Shown: one piece after another, positions 22,045 to 32,580 of the stretch
Numbering within the stretch: position 1 is the first letter of the stretch
How the letters are laid out: each line of letters starts with the position of its first letter
Translations under genes and position numbers: made by a program
NCBI GenBank assembly: GCA_947069175.1
Contig: CAMTDV010000002.1
Span: forward strand, 12,082,988-12,146,987
Length of the DNA stretch: 64,000 nucleotides
From: Scalesia atractyloides
Taxonomy: Eukaryota > Streptophyta > Magnoliopsida > Asterales > Asteraceae
Direction: 5' to 3'
Notes under the pieces: model-generated
Databases searched by the model: none
What the model was told of the DNA's origin: nothing
The model's input: only the letters and a program-made list of their open reading frames with translations

Positions 22045-22060
22045 TTCTCCCCCTAAAATC
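22045..22060 (-). promoter_or_regulatory. Additional polypurine-like tract of element H
   Basis: Minus strand GATTTTAGGGGGAGAA, about 150 bases downstream of the RNase H domain and 8.3 kb from the 3' LTR. Multiplied polypurine tracts after pol are a known signature of Sireviruses. Confidence 0.6.
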
Positions 22061-22206
22061 AAAAACATATTTTTGGATTTTTGGAACTTTTAAGAAAGAA
22101 TATACAGAAAGACGTCAAACCGATGAGAATCACGTAAAGTCGTTGTCATCCTCAAACGCAACCTCATGAATATCCCCTGATATCATATTTTTTAAACCAT
22201 TTAATT

Positions 22207-22926
22207 TTAAAATATTTTTAAATCTTGTACGATCAAAGGCTTTGGTATAAAAATCTGCTTTTTGGTCATCGGTATGGATTTTTTCAATTCTAACCAACTT
22301 TTCTTGTAGCAGTCACAGATAAAGTGGTGTCGAATCTCAATATGTTTAGTACGTGAGTGTTGACATGAGTTTTTAGTGATATCAATTGCAGCCTGGTTAT
22401 CTACATATATAGGCGTATCAAGAAATTGCAGTCCGAAGTCTCTCATCTGCTGTTGAATCCAGAGTATCTGGGAACAACAGCTGGATGCTGAAACGTATTC
22501 AGCTTCACAGGTAGAGTGAGCAACCGCGGTCTGTTTCTTGCATTGCCACGTTACCAAACGGGTTCCGAAGAACTGGCAACCAGCCGTCGTAGATTTGGCG
22601 TTAAGTTTGCAACAACCAAAATCAGAATCCGAGTAACCCGCAAGATTGAAGTCATCATGTCGAGGGTACCACAAGCCGGTGCTTGGAAATCCCTTCAAAT
22701 ATCTCATGATACTTTTGCAGGAGAGCAAGTCCGAATCTCTTGGATTGGACTGATAACGGGCGCACATGCATGTAGGATACATGATATCTGGTTGAGAAGC
22801 AGTTAGATACATCAAGGATCCGATCATGGAGCGATATAATGTTTCCTCAACTTTGACTCCATTAAGATCTGGACAAATGCCGTGATTAGGAGCTAACGGG
22901 GTAGATGCTAGTTTAGTTCCTGTCAT
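22207..22926 (-). pseudogene. RNase H domain of copia element H
   Basis: Ty1/copia-type RNase H, which removes the RNA strand during reverse transcription. The catalytic blocks are visible: GYSDSDFGCC (first Asp), STCEAEYVSASS (Glu) and IYVDNQAAI (Asp), followed by the terminal HSRTKHIEIRHHFI. The piece continues the RT polypeptide, but stops between 22926 and 23094 separate them. The C-terminal tail runs slightly past the usual end. Confidence 0.9.
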
Positions 22927-22999
22927 ATCAAATTTTTACAATATGTCATGAACATACTTCGTCTAATGGATGAAGATACCATCAGGCAATTGATCGACC

Positions 23000-23700
23000 T
23001 GAAGTCCTAAAAAGAACTTCATCTCCCCCATCGCGCTCATCTCAAATTTGCGCTTCATGACTTCTTCAAAGTATTTACACAGCTTGTCATTTGTTTATCC
23101 GAAGATGATATCATCCACATATATCTGTACGATAATCAAATGCCCATCCACTTCCTTAGTAAAGAGAGTAGAATCTACAGTTCCTCTGATAAAGCCATTG
23201 TCTAGAAGATGTCGTGACAGCATTTCATACCAAGCTCTCGGGGCTTGATGTAGACCATATAAGGCTTCGTTCAGAAGGTAGATTTTGTCTTTGTGTATGG
23301 GATCGACAAACCCCGGTGGTTGGCCGACATACACCTCCTCTTTGACTCTTCCGTACAGAAAAGCAGATTTAACATCCAACTTGTACACCTTGAAACCTTT
23401 CCAAGAAGCAAAGGCCAAGAATATGTGGATCGCTTCAAGACGGGCGACCGGGGCATAGACTTCTGTGTAATGTATCCCTTCCTGCTGATGAAAACCTTGT
23501 ACCACAAGTCGAGCTTTGTTGCGAACCATGATTCCTCTGTCATCACGCTTGCACTTGAAGACCCATCTAGTGTTTGTCTTTTTGTGATGATCTGGTAGGT
23601 CAACAAGCTTCCAGACTCCTAGCTTCTGGAATTGAAGCAATTCCACTTGCATTACGTCCACCAAACTCTGTTCTTTTAACGCGTCTTTTCAGTTCCCGGG
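23000..23700 (-). pseudogene. Reverse transcriptase domain of copia element H
   Basis: The frame carries the typical copia RT start (WKLVDLPDHHKKTNTRWVFK), the DVKSAFLYGRVKEEVYVGQP block with its catalytic Asp, and the active-site block YVDDIIFG. A TAA codon stands immediately after that block (about 23092-23094), and a further stop follows near 22963, so full-length pol cannot be made. Sequence between 23700 and 24368 is the poorly conserved linker between integrase and RT and contains several stops. Confidence 0.9.
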
Positions 23701-24368
23701 TTCTACCTAAGAAACAAAACAACTATTAGAAAGTCTGGTTTGTAGTGGAGCAATACGAGTATAAAAACAACTTAGATCCTTGTTGATCTGATTGCGAGTT
23801 TGCACTCCTGTTTATAAACTGCCTATAATATTCTCATATGGATGATAAGAAAGCGTACTCGGCATCACTTCACTTGGAACATCCACTTGAAATTGCAAAT
23901 TTGTGAAAACTTCATCAACGACCGGTGCAGACGATGAAGCTTCATTCCTGACGTTTGATTGATTAGCTCGAGTATTCAGGAAGCTTTCAATCTGCTCAGA
24001 TCCTTCATGGGAACTAGATCCTCCATCATCAAAAGTCGGTTCACGATCGGAGTCGGCACTTGGCTGTTGCTGAGCAGATGATTCAGCAGTGTTGACAAGA
24101 GGTGCATGTATAGATTCTTGACGAGTAGAGCTCGGACCTACATCAGACGAGTTGACATGAAGTGATGTAGAAATCCCCAGCGGTCTAGAAACTTGTTCTT
24201 GTTAGATAGTTGATGTTGTTAAAAGAGCATAACAAGTTCTTCTTCTGATGGCACATCTGGCAGGTCGAATGAATTCCACAATCCCTCATAGTTAAACAGC
24301 CATGAATTCCCAGGTTTCTGTGTTGGCATAGCATACCTTTGACAATCAACATGCTATGCATGAATAAC

Positions 24369-25336
24369 TTAGTTCAGACTCGGCAAGAAGACACGTTTTT
24401 GAGGAGTAGCATAACCGACGAAAAATCCTTCCAAAGATTTGGCTCCAAATTTACCATCCGGGTCCAATACGGTACACGGTGATCCAAAAGGCTCCAAAAA
24501 TGCAAGGTTGGGCTTCCGTTGATTTAGTAACTCGAAACAAGTCTTGTTGTGAGGCTTAACTGTTAACACATGATTCAAGGTGTAACACGCTGATGCGAGT
24601 GCTTCACTCCAGAAACTGATTGGCAATTTCGAATCGGCGAGCATGGTTCTTGCAGTCTCTATCAGTGTGCGATTCTTACGTTCAGCTACTCCATTTTGTT
24701 GAGGAGTATAGGGGGCGCTGAATTCGTGAAGAATCCCCTTTTCGTTGCTAAATTCGAGCATCCTTTTGTTCTTGCACTCTGTACCATTATCACTGCGGAT
24801 TCTCTTGATTAGCAAATGATACAGGTTTTCGAGTTTTCTGAAGAGAATCATTAGAGTTTCAAATGTTTCATCTTTGCTCTCCAGAAAGATAACCCATGTA
24901 AATCTTGAGAAATCATCTGTAATGACTAGGCAATATAGATCACCAGAAATGCTTTTGACGTTCACTAGCCCGAAAAGATCCATATGAAGCCTCTCTAGTG
25001 GTAGCCTAATAGAATTCAACAGCTTTCTTGGGTGTGATTTCTTATGTTGTTTCCCCTTTTTACAGCTCAAGAAATCATCGGATAATTGAAAATTCTTCAA
25101 ATTAACACCCTCCACTAAGTCGTTATGCACAGATAATTCATCTTTCTCAGATGAATATGCCCCATCTTTCTATGCCATAGAATAGACTCTTTCTCGGTAG
25201 CTTTAGAAACAAAGCATTGAACCTTTTTCGATGCTGTAGAAACGACACTCATATCGAGAACATACAGATCATTCTCTCTTGGAGCACGCATAAGAATCCA
25301 TTCCTTAGGAATTTTGAATCCCGGCTTCAAAATCAA
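24369..25336 (-). pseudogene. Integrase of copia element H
   Basis: The GAG-pre-integrase zinc region shows LWHRKMGHIHLRKMNYL (25115-25336). The core has all three acidic residues in context: LHMDLFG and VITDDFS, IRSDNGTECKN, and QQNGVAERKNRTL, followed by the LPISFWSEALASACYTLN block. A frameshift near 25115-25130 separates zinc region and core. The downstream end fades into the linker before RT. Confidence 0.9.
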
Positions 25337-25439
25337 GCATTCTTTATCATTGAAGTGCGTCGTGAATTTCTTGTCAGAAATCTGCGAAATGCTGAGTAGA
25401 TTGTTCTCAAGTTCCGCGATGTCTTTATCAAACGAAACA

Positions 25440-25640
25440 ACTCCATTCGTGAGAATTCCCTCTCCGACAATTCTTCATCCTTGTGTTCCGGCAAAACCCA
25501 CATATCCTCCTCGGATAGCTTTGACGTCATGTAACAACACAAGCATCCCTGTCATGTGTGGAGAAGCTCCACTATCCATAATCCATTTAGACATGATCGA
25601 ACGCGGGAGCCCTTGCACACATGATGAAGAGATTATTTAA
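25440..25640 (-). pseudogene. Protease region of copia element H
   Basis: The minus strand reads WIMDSGASPHMTGM around 25550-25590, the aspartic protease active site in the D-S-G-A form used by Ty1/copia elements, followed by GGYVGFAGTQG. Frameshifts lie on both sides. Confidence 0.8.
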
Positions 25641-28600
25641 AAAAAGAAACCCAAGCCTGCTTGGTCTTGGGTGTATTCGGAATATCAAATTTCCAACCTA
25701 CTTTTTTTATCATTCTTTTTTGGCGCGGTTTTGTGTGGAACAAAAGGATTTAGTTCAACCTTAGATGATTTGACTTTTGCAGCCCATGTTTGCGTTTTCA
25801 GTTTTTCCCTTTTAGCATAAAATTTTGAATCCATTTGACGATATTTAGTTGATGTTACACCAATTTCAAATTTAGAATTTTGTTGAATTGTTGGTTTAAC
25901 ATTTTTATAGGATTCGTTGTTTTTTTTCAAAATTTGCTTAGGTGCAATCATAGGTGCCTTTTGTTTCTCATCCTTGGTGAACTTTTTAGAATTAGAAACA
26001 GATTTTGGATACTTGTGAACAATATCATGCAATATGCCTGACATTCTTACATTTGTAGCATATCCTACTGTCTTTACAGACAGAGGAATCCAAAACTTGT
26101 TTCTTATTCTCTTTCTCTTTCTTAAAATCATCATTTGATTGTGTCCTGATGATTTCTTTTTCCTTTTCTGTTGTTGTCCCAAAAACGAAATTGATTTTCT
26201 TAGTAAAGTTTACTTTTGGGACTTGTTGTTCATTCTTCGCATTTGGAAACCCAAACCCGCCCTTCTATTATCAGGATAATATCTGTTTTTATGTTGGTAG
26301 GGTATGTTAACCCATTTTGATTTAGAGTAAAAGGGAAACGTCGTGTTTATCTAAATCAGAATGGCTTACCTCCACAAGCTTGAACAATTTATCGACACGA
26401 TCTAGATTCACGTTCTGGATTGGAAAGTCCTCATCCGAATATAGTTTATCAGATCTATGCATTTTATAAACTATGACGTTTGGATCATTATTAAACTATT
26501 TTTGATGTTTCAACATCAGATTCAGACTTGTCAGATTCACTTTTAAAACATTTCCGACCACTGTTTTAACCACCTCAGAGTCACATTCATTTTCAGATTT
26601 TGTGTAAGTTACGTCAATGTTCGTAGGCAGCTCGTTTGATTGTTTAGTTTTTAATTTTAGATTGAGCGTTTTTTCCACCCCTGATGGCTTTTTACGAGCA
26701 TAACTATTCCACATGGGTGGTGGAACACGATCGTAACTTGCACTCTTGTGATCATCGTTCTTAGATTCATCTTTGTTTTCAATCTTAGGTAGAATGTGAT
26801 CAATGACGTAAAAGCTTGTGGAATAACTGATTAACAATTTGTTAACCCGTTCAGTTTCGATTCTTACCTTTTCAAGCTCGCTTTTCAGCTCAGCGATAAT
26901 ATTTAAGTGAATATTAATGGCCATTTGCTTGTCCATAACTGTCGCTTTGAGCATAGAAAGTGTTCCGTCATTTTCTCTGAGTGATTTTTCATACAGTTTA
27001 ACAGAGTTACTTAATATTTCGTATGCTACTTTTGTTGATTTGTAATCACTTGAAAAATTATCTATTAAACCTTTGAGCTCATTATATCGTGTGTCTTTTG
27101 CAGCACATTCACTACATGGCTCAGCACATTTCAAACATGGTTTTTCTATCACAGACTCATATTTAGACTCATTTACCTCATTTGTGTTTGCCATACACGC
27201 TTTGCTGGTCACATCAATCAACTTCTCCATCTTCATCAACTTTCTGTTCAACATCAGGCATCTTCTGTTCTTCGCAAGATGATCGATGACTTGGTCCAAA
27301 GTAACCTGCAAAAATTTTCAAGATATCGTTAGGCAGGAGGTGTTTAAATGCAATGTTTAAAAGTTCCTCTTCTTCTGATGATGTGTGATAGTAATAATCA
27401 TCTTCTGGAGTCTCATCAAAGATGCCTTTGATTCTTCTTCAGGTTCTTCGATTATTTCAGCAACCAACGCCAAACTCTCATTCTTGGAAATCTATTTGTT
27501 TCAGTTAAAGCCCTCGTCTTCTAGAGTCACTACAAGTGCTTTGTCTTTGGTTTCTAGCTGTCTATCTTCGATTGGCACCATTCGAGTTCTTGGTTGAGGA
27601 TGGTGGTAGATAGCTCTCATGTAGTAGTCATCGGCAAAAGCATTATGATTACCTTGAACTTCTCTATTTGGACATTCACGTTTAAAATGTCCCTTCTCCC
27701 GACACTTAAAGCAAGTAACTTTGGACTTTTCGAACCCAAGTTTTCCATCCAAACCTCCCAATTTATCTTTCCCGATGATTTCCATGAAGCGTTGTGCGCA
27801 TCGAACAATAGATTCCATACACCATTTGATATCGATCAACTCCATTTCTACCGGATCAATCTGATCATAGTCCTCTCTGGTCATTTCTGAGTTTCCAATC
27901 TTTCCTGCTACAAGACTATCATAAGATTTCGAGAACCGATGCTAATAGAGTCAAATGTTGCTTGGCGATCTTCTCATCAAAGTTTTGTGCATTTGGAAAT
28001 CAACAGCGATATTGCACTGCAATACCCTTTGAGTAGGATTTGATTGACTGTTCTGGTTGATTTGGGGATTGCTCGATCCATGTGATGACTATGGGCTTTT
28101 AGACGTGTTTGGATTGACTGTAGCAAATGATTGAAAGCCACCGTTTTGATTTGATGGTGAACTTGGTGTGCTGTAAGCGCTAAAGGCCGTCTGGATCTTT
28201 GGAGACTGTATCCGAGCGGCAGAACTGTTCTTGAAATAAAGATTAACGTCTTGTTGCACTTGGACGTTTTTGTTCTTCGCCATCTTTTGCATTTCAAGCT
28301 CATGTCCCTCCAATCTCTCAATGAAACGTGGTAATGAAAGATTACCATATTCAGTTCCATTCTTCAAAATGGTCAAATAGGTAGACCATTCGCCTTGTGG
28401 TAAGGAATCGGCGAGTTTATCAACTAGTTCTTCGTTCATCTTGATGATTCCCATTCACTTCATTTGCACCATCAGATGATAATATCTTTCAATGAATTGT
28501 TTAACCGTCTATCCTTTGATCAATGTAAAGATGTCAAATTCTTTACTCAATAACGCTCTCTTCCCTTTTAGTAACTGGGCACTTCCCTGGAATTTTAAAC

Positions 28601-28981
28601 GAAGAGCGTTCCATAATGATTGTGCGTCAACATCGTATTGTAACAACGCTAGTATGTCTTCCTTGATCGAATTGTATCAAGATATTTATCATTTTCTTCT
28701 CATTGATAAACTTTTCTCTTTCAAAATCCAAAAGTTGAGCCAATTTTTCGAGGCTGTTCTCTCCAACAGGAGATTGATACTTTTCTTCGATAGCAAACCA
28801 ACAGGTAAAATGATTTGCCTAGACCCAATTCATGAAATGTTCGTTCAACTATAAAAGTCTTCGAGGTTCATTAACTTTGGGAGTTTCGTCATTGTACCCA
28901 TTTCATCTCGAGGTTCATGTTTTGTGCTGCAGTAGTCGTAATTGCTGATGTAGCAAATGCGTTTTAGAATTCTTCTGCCAT
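25641..28981 (-). pseudogene. gag of copia element H, with two zinc-knuckle sites
   Basis: The capsid region begins at ATG 28979-28981; the sixth codon is TAA, an early nonsense change. Conserved gag blocks lie between 28454 and 27900. A CCHC knuckle CFKCREKGHFKRECPNR sits near 27690-27740. A long, Lys/Ser-rich segment with heptad-like stretches follows (26496-27311). A second knuckle-like CYKCKNVRH is visible near 26030-26060 in another frame, with a stop inside it. A gag of about 1,100 codons with two distant knuckles fits Sireviruses better than classic Ty1/copia elements. At least six stops or frameshifts break it. Confidence 0.85.
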
Positions 28982-29034
28982 TTTACTGCAAAGAGTTTAG
29001 AAACACACTTTCCGAAAAAACAGATTAGTATGAA

Positions 29035-29310
29035 AAATTTCTTCGTGCGGATAACAAAAACAGTTCATGCGATCAAGATTAATTCGTATGACACAGAGGT
29101 TCGTGCGGACAAGATGATTCAAACAAGCTACTCGTGCGAACAAGTTATTCGTATAGTTGAAATGCTGGCTCGTACGAGTGAGTTGCTCGTACGAGTTAGT
29201 AACTCGTGCGAATCACAATTTTAACTTGTAAAATTTTAAGAATTCTATTTTCTTGTTCGTTTTGATGATTTAAATCGTAAGGACAATTGTTCGTGCGAGT
29301 GGTCTCTATA
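29035..29310. repeat. CTCGTACGAG-type cluster in the gag leader of element H
   Basis: Between the PBS and gag, two perfect CTCGTACGAG palindromes (29169-29178 and 29186-29195) stand among at least seven degenerate forms such as TTCGTGCGGA, ACTCGTGCGAA and TTCGTATAG. This is the third location of the motif in H, after the LTR and the region before the accessory ORF. Confidence 0.8.
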
Positions 29311-29581
29311 CCTGTACGAAGCAACTTAGGTCTCCAAAGAAATGAATTTTACCAATTTTGACATGACTAAGTCCGATTTTAGATGTAAAACTGTTAAGGA
29401 TTTATTAGGATTGATTTTAACGTGATATCCTAGAATCCTAGTCATTTTGTCCGTAAATTCGTCCAATTCCAGAGCTCAGTTTGGGGAAGTGTAGAAGTAG
29501 AAAGTTGCAACTGTGAATCTGAATCTGAAACAGTTGGTAGCCTATAGAAACTTGATGTTTGTCAGCAGATCAGACCTTAAA

Positions 29582-29593
29582 GCTCTGATACCA
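29582..29593 (-). other. Primer-binding site of element H
   Basis: Minus strand TGGTATCAGAGC, two bases inside the 5' LTR, complementary to the 3' end of initiator methionine tRNA, the usual primer of plant copia elements. Confidence 0.92.
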
Positions 29594-29595
29594 CT

Positions 29596-30055
29596 TGTGA
29601 GGGGGGATCGGCTCCTCCGATGAGCAACCGGTCTGACCTAACTCAACTAACAGAGGCATAATTCATTGTTAGTGAGGTTGACAAACGAACAAGTGAGATC
29701 TACTGTTTAACTGCTTTGAATATATTGATTGACGTGCAAAGTACAACGCAAGTAAACAATTCAGCAGGGCTTCGCCATACCAACTGGACTAAAACACACT
29801 AGCTCTGACACAACACTCCTCTATTTATAGGTCGACATGACTCGCACAGCAGAGTGTGTAACAGAGACTGTGACTCGTGCGAGTGGCTGCCTCATACGAG
29901 TGATAGAGTGTCACTCGTACGGGTCAAGTACTTCACTCGTACCAGCCAACTACAAAACTTATAAATCAAACAATAACATTTACAAATTGACGTTTAAGCC
30001 CTATATACAAAACCAACATATCCTAGACATAGGCAATAGACATTATGCACCAACA
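29596..30055 (-). repeat. 5' LTR of element H
   Basis: Partner of 13291-13756, about 93 % identical by eye. TATAAATAG lies at 29821-29829 on the minus strand. The palindromes upstream of it (29880-29945) are mutated in places (CTCATACGAG, CTCGTACGGG), unlike the perfect copy in the other LTR. Confidence 0.92.
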
Positions 30056-30466
30056 TTTCTTAATATCAACATGCAAAACAAAGTGTCGTTATGTGTTTCT
30101 TTACTTGTATCTTATGTTTCATAAATTTTTTTTATACTCGTATCTATGTGTTTACTCGCTTTGTGTCATATGGTTTCGTGTGGATCTACCTGGCTGATTG
30201 GTTCCCCAAGCTCATGGGTTGAACTAAGTATCGCCACAATTGTTTCGTAGATTCGCTCTTCGGGGCTTGAATCGATAGTGTTTCGTATCTATTGTTTCAT
30301 ATATCTTGTTGCGTTATTAAATGTTATTATGGTGAATTGATGGATTGTTGTAGTAAATTGTTGGAAGTTGTGGGTGATTTGTGGAATATAGAATTGTTGA
30401 ATTTATTGATGACATATCTACACTTAGAATTGCATGTAACTTTTTATAAAAATTCAAAGTACAATG

Positions 30467-30825
30467 TAAAAATGGTCACTGAGTTTAGGTCACGTTTTCC
30501 ACTTCAGTCAAAAAATGAAACTTTTTGTATCTGGGTCCCTGAGGTTTCGGTTTTTTTGTACAATTGGCAAACTAGGTCAGAAATTTATGCCCATTTTGTC
30601 GTTTTCCTCATTTAAATGATAGAGTTCCTGTTGGAGTCTAGACATAAAATGACAATTATACCCTCCATTTAAATGAGAAAAATGACAAAATGGGTAGAAA
30701 TTTCTAACCCAGTTTGCCAATTGTATGCAAATGGCAACAAAAATAAACCTCATGGACCCATATATAAAAAGTTTCATTTTTTTGACTAAAGTGGCAAAAG
30801 TGATCTAAACTTAGACCATTTTGGC
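30467..30825. mobile_element. Fold-back / MITE-like inverted repeat in solo LTR X
   Basis: Left arm about 30467-30615 and right arm about 30655-30825 are reverse complements along nearly their whole length (shared landmarks AATTGGCAAACT, CCCATTTTGTC and CATTTAAATG), with roughly 20 % mismatch and a loop of about 40 bases. No transposase and no certain target-site duplication were found. Removing it brings LTR X near the length of A and B, so it is probably a separate insertion. Confidence 0.7.
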
Positions 30826-31152
30826 ATCTTACTCAAAAATTTATAAACAAATATTTACTTTTCTTAAAAACTAAGATCTATTCACCAACTTATTGTTAAA
30901 GCAAAAGCTTTTTATGTATGAGAGAAGTACAAAGTTTGAGCATCCGAAGTGAAGACACATAGGATGTGCCTTACTAATAAAAGGGATTAATGTTATGTAT
31001 TATTTTACTTGGATTTTTGTTGGATATTTATATGATCATGTGTGACAATTTTTAATATGTTTGTTTTAAATATTTAAACTTATAATTGTGTTATAAGCTA
31101 TGAACAATCAATCATGCCCCGTTGTCCGCGCAGGTCGGAGTGTGACACAAGT

Positions 31153-31187
31153 TGCAGTTTGCTCACTCTTTTCCTATCTCTCACTAT

Positions 31188-31235
<48 letters not shown>

Positions 31236-31770
31236 TCTCGGTTCAAATGAGAACCACCAGTAGTTATGAGAACCGTGAAAACTTTTTCTTCCCGCGTGCG
31301 TTGGGCCAAAATTGTTTTGCACAAACGTAGATGAAAATATTATAAACACATCTGTAATTGAACCGTGAAACTTCTTCTTCATTTGCATCTAATTGAGTAA
31401 GTACGAAGCTAAATATGTTTACTTTTTTCTTGACCCACCAGGTGTTTGATAAAATGCCTCGGTGAATGAAGGTTTTGGAAAATTTGTTTTTTAGCAATCT
31501 TGTGAAGTGGGTATTGGTTAAGGCGGTTTGATCTTGTGATTCAGAGTCGATTGTGTTAATCTTTAACTATTTTGTTGGGTTGCTAATCTTCAACTACCAG
31601 CCATAGGGTAAGGGGTTATGTGGGGTACCATTTAGAGGGTGGCCAACACGCGGTTGCTGCCCTCCTTCATCTTGTATAGGGTTTTACCATTTTCTACCCC
31701 CACAACTTATCTCGAGTTTGGTGTACCATTTGTGTGTTTTTCTTCAGTGGCAGTTAACATACCCTCGCGC
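31153..31770. other. Flank between solo LTR X and the RT element; TA tract
   Basis: It begins right after the CAAGT duplication of X. It holds a TA-dinucleotide tract (about 31189-31230) followed by a block with repeated GAGAACC words (31245-31275). No gene is supported. The original contig before X inserted joins 8315 to 31153. Confidence 0.55.
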
Positions 31771-32580
31771 ATGGCTCCTACAAGAAGGTGTCAGAACATT
31801 AAGTCAGGGGGCCTTGTGCAGGGCTCTGCTTGTGGTTTAAGGAACTGCCCTTTCAAATTTTTCCACAAATGTAAAGATGGCAAACCGGGGTTTGGGGTTT
31901 TTTCCGCCTACTTGAACACATGCAAAGCATCCACCTTAAGAAAGAAAATTGAAGGCTATCTTTGAAAGTGGCTATCTCTAAGGACTTAGACATTTTTTTG
32001 GATGTCGGAGAAGTTCTGAAGGCATGGTATAAATGGTTATGTGGAAGGTGCATAGTGATTCATACACTCAGTAGGGGTGCAAGCATGATAATGAGGTCTT
32101 TTTGTTTGCCATGGTCTCGGGGGATGTTGAAGATTTCATTGTTGGGATCCGGAAACCATGTCAAGTGGTGGTGGACCCAAACCCACGTCACCCAGCAGGG
32201 CTCAGGGTTGATGTTAGCCTTATCGAGCGTGTATTTTCCTCCATATTCAGATTGTTAAAGCATTCCCCCAGTTGTCGGTTGGTGTTTGCTCAATTTTTAA
32301 CAGGTGCTTTGCGCAAAGTGGTGGTGTAGCTAGAATCGGTTGACAATTGGGTCCAATTGCTTTTGTTACCGCGTTGCACCTTGCGGGTGGTCAGACCATC
32401 CTACAGACAAGAGCGGAGATCAGGGAACAGGAAATCTCTGCAGTGTAGTAACATCTTGCACGCACTTGCAGTTTGGAAGGATATGTCTGGGTTTGAAGAT
32501 TTGGTCTCTTCCTTATTGGATAGCGTGGGAGAAGCGAGGGCTCCTAGGGGAGAATGTAGGAGAGAAAAAGATTAAGAAAG
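31771..32580 (+). pseudogene. N-terminal region of the RT element (Cys/His finger)
   Basis: ATG 31771 opens a frame with CGLRNCPFKFFHKC and a later Cys (FSAYLNTC), plausible zinc ligands for nucleic-acid binding. Two frameshifts (near 31965 and 32100) and a stop near 32330 split it. Later blocks such as GVEDFIVGIRKPC-like (32120-32160) and SGNRKSLQCSNILHALAVWK (32420-32480) belong to the same protein, since they precede the RT domain in one orientation. Function is inferred from motif spacing only. Confidence 0.6.

Larger units (their letters stand above)
13291..30055 (-). mobile_element. Ty1/copia element 'H', Sirevirus type, with accessory ORF
   Basis: Element H has two LTRs (13291-13756 and 29596-30055) with TG...CA ends, an initiator-methionine-tRNA primer-binding site next to the right LTR and a polypurine tract next to the left LTR. 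From right to left it carries gag, protease, integrase, RT and RNase H, then a long extra ORF. The integrase-before-RT order is diagnostic for Ty1/copia. The large gag, extra polypurine-like tract after RNase H, palindromic repeats in the LTR and downstream ORF are the features known for the Sirevirus group. The flanking bases CTTCT and TTTCT match at four of five positions. The span is 16,765 bp, or about 14.2 kb without nested LTR B. LTRs differ at roughly 7 % of positions by eye, and every reading frame is broken, so it is old and inactive. Confidence 0.9.
8316..31147 (+). mobile_element. Solo LTR 'X', host of nested elements C, H and B
   Basis: The left terminus TGTAAAATCCGCC (8316) and the right terminus GGTCGGAGTGTGACA (ending 31147) are the two ends of one LTR and are flanked by a perfect CAAGT duplication (8311-8315 and 31148-31152). 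Subtracting C and H with their duplications leaves 2,886 bp; removing an internal fold-back element gives about 2.5 kb, close to A and B. Its terminal sequences resemble theirs (B: TGTAACATCCGTC ... GTCGGGGTGTGACA), but the interior is diverged and I see no clear tRNA-like modules. The element survives as three segments: 8316-8754, 11931-13290 and 30061-31147. Confidence 0.85.

Noticed and set aside
30292..30777. ORFs of 107 and 66 codons on opposite strands
   Set aside because: They are the two arms of the fold-back element read in each direction.
31100..31388. ORFs with Tyr-Ile repeats on both strands
   Set aside because: They are translations of a TA-dinucleotide tract. The same applies near 51260-51592.
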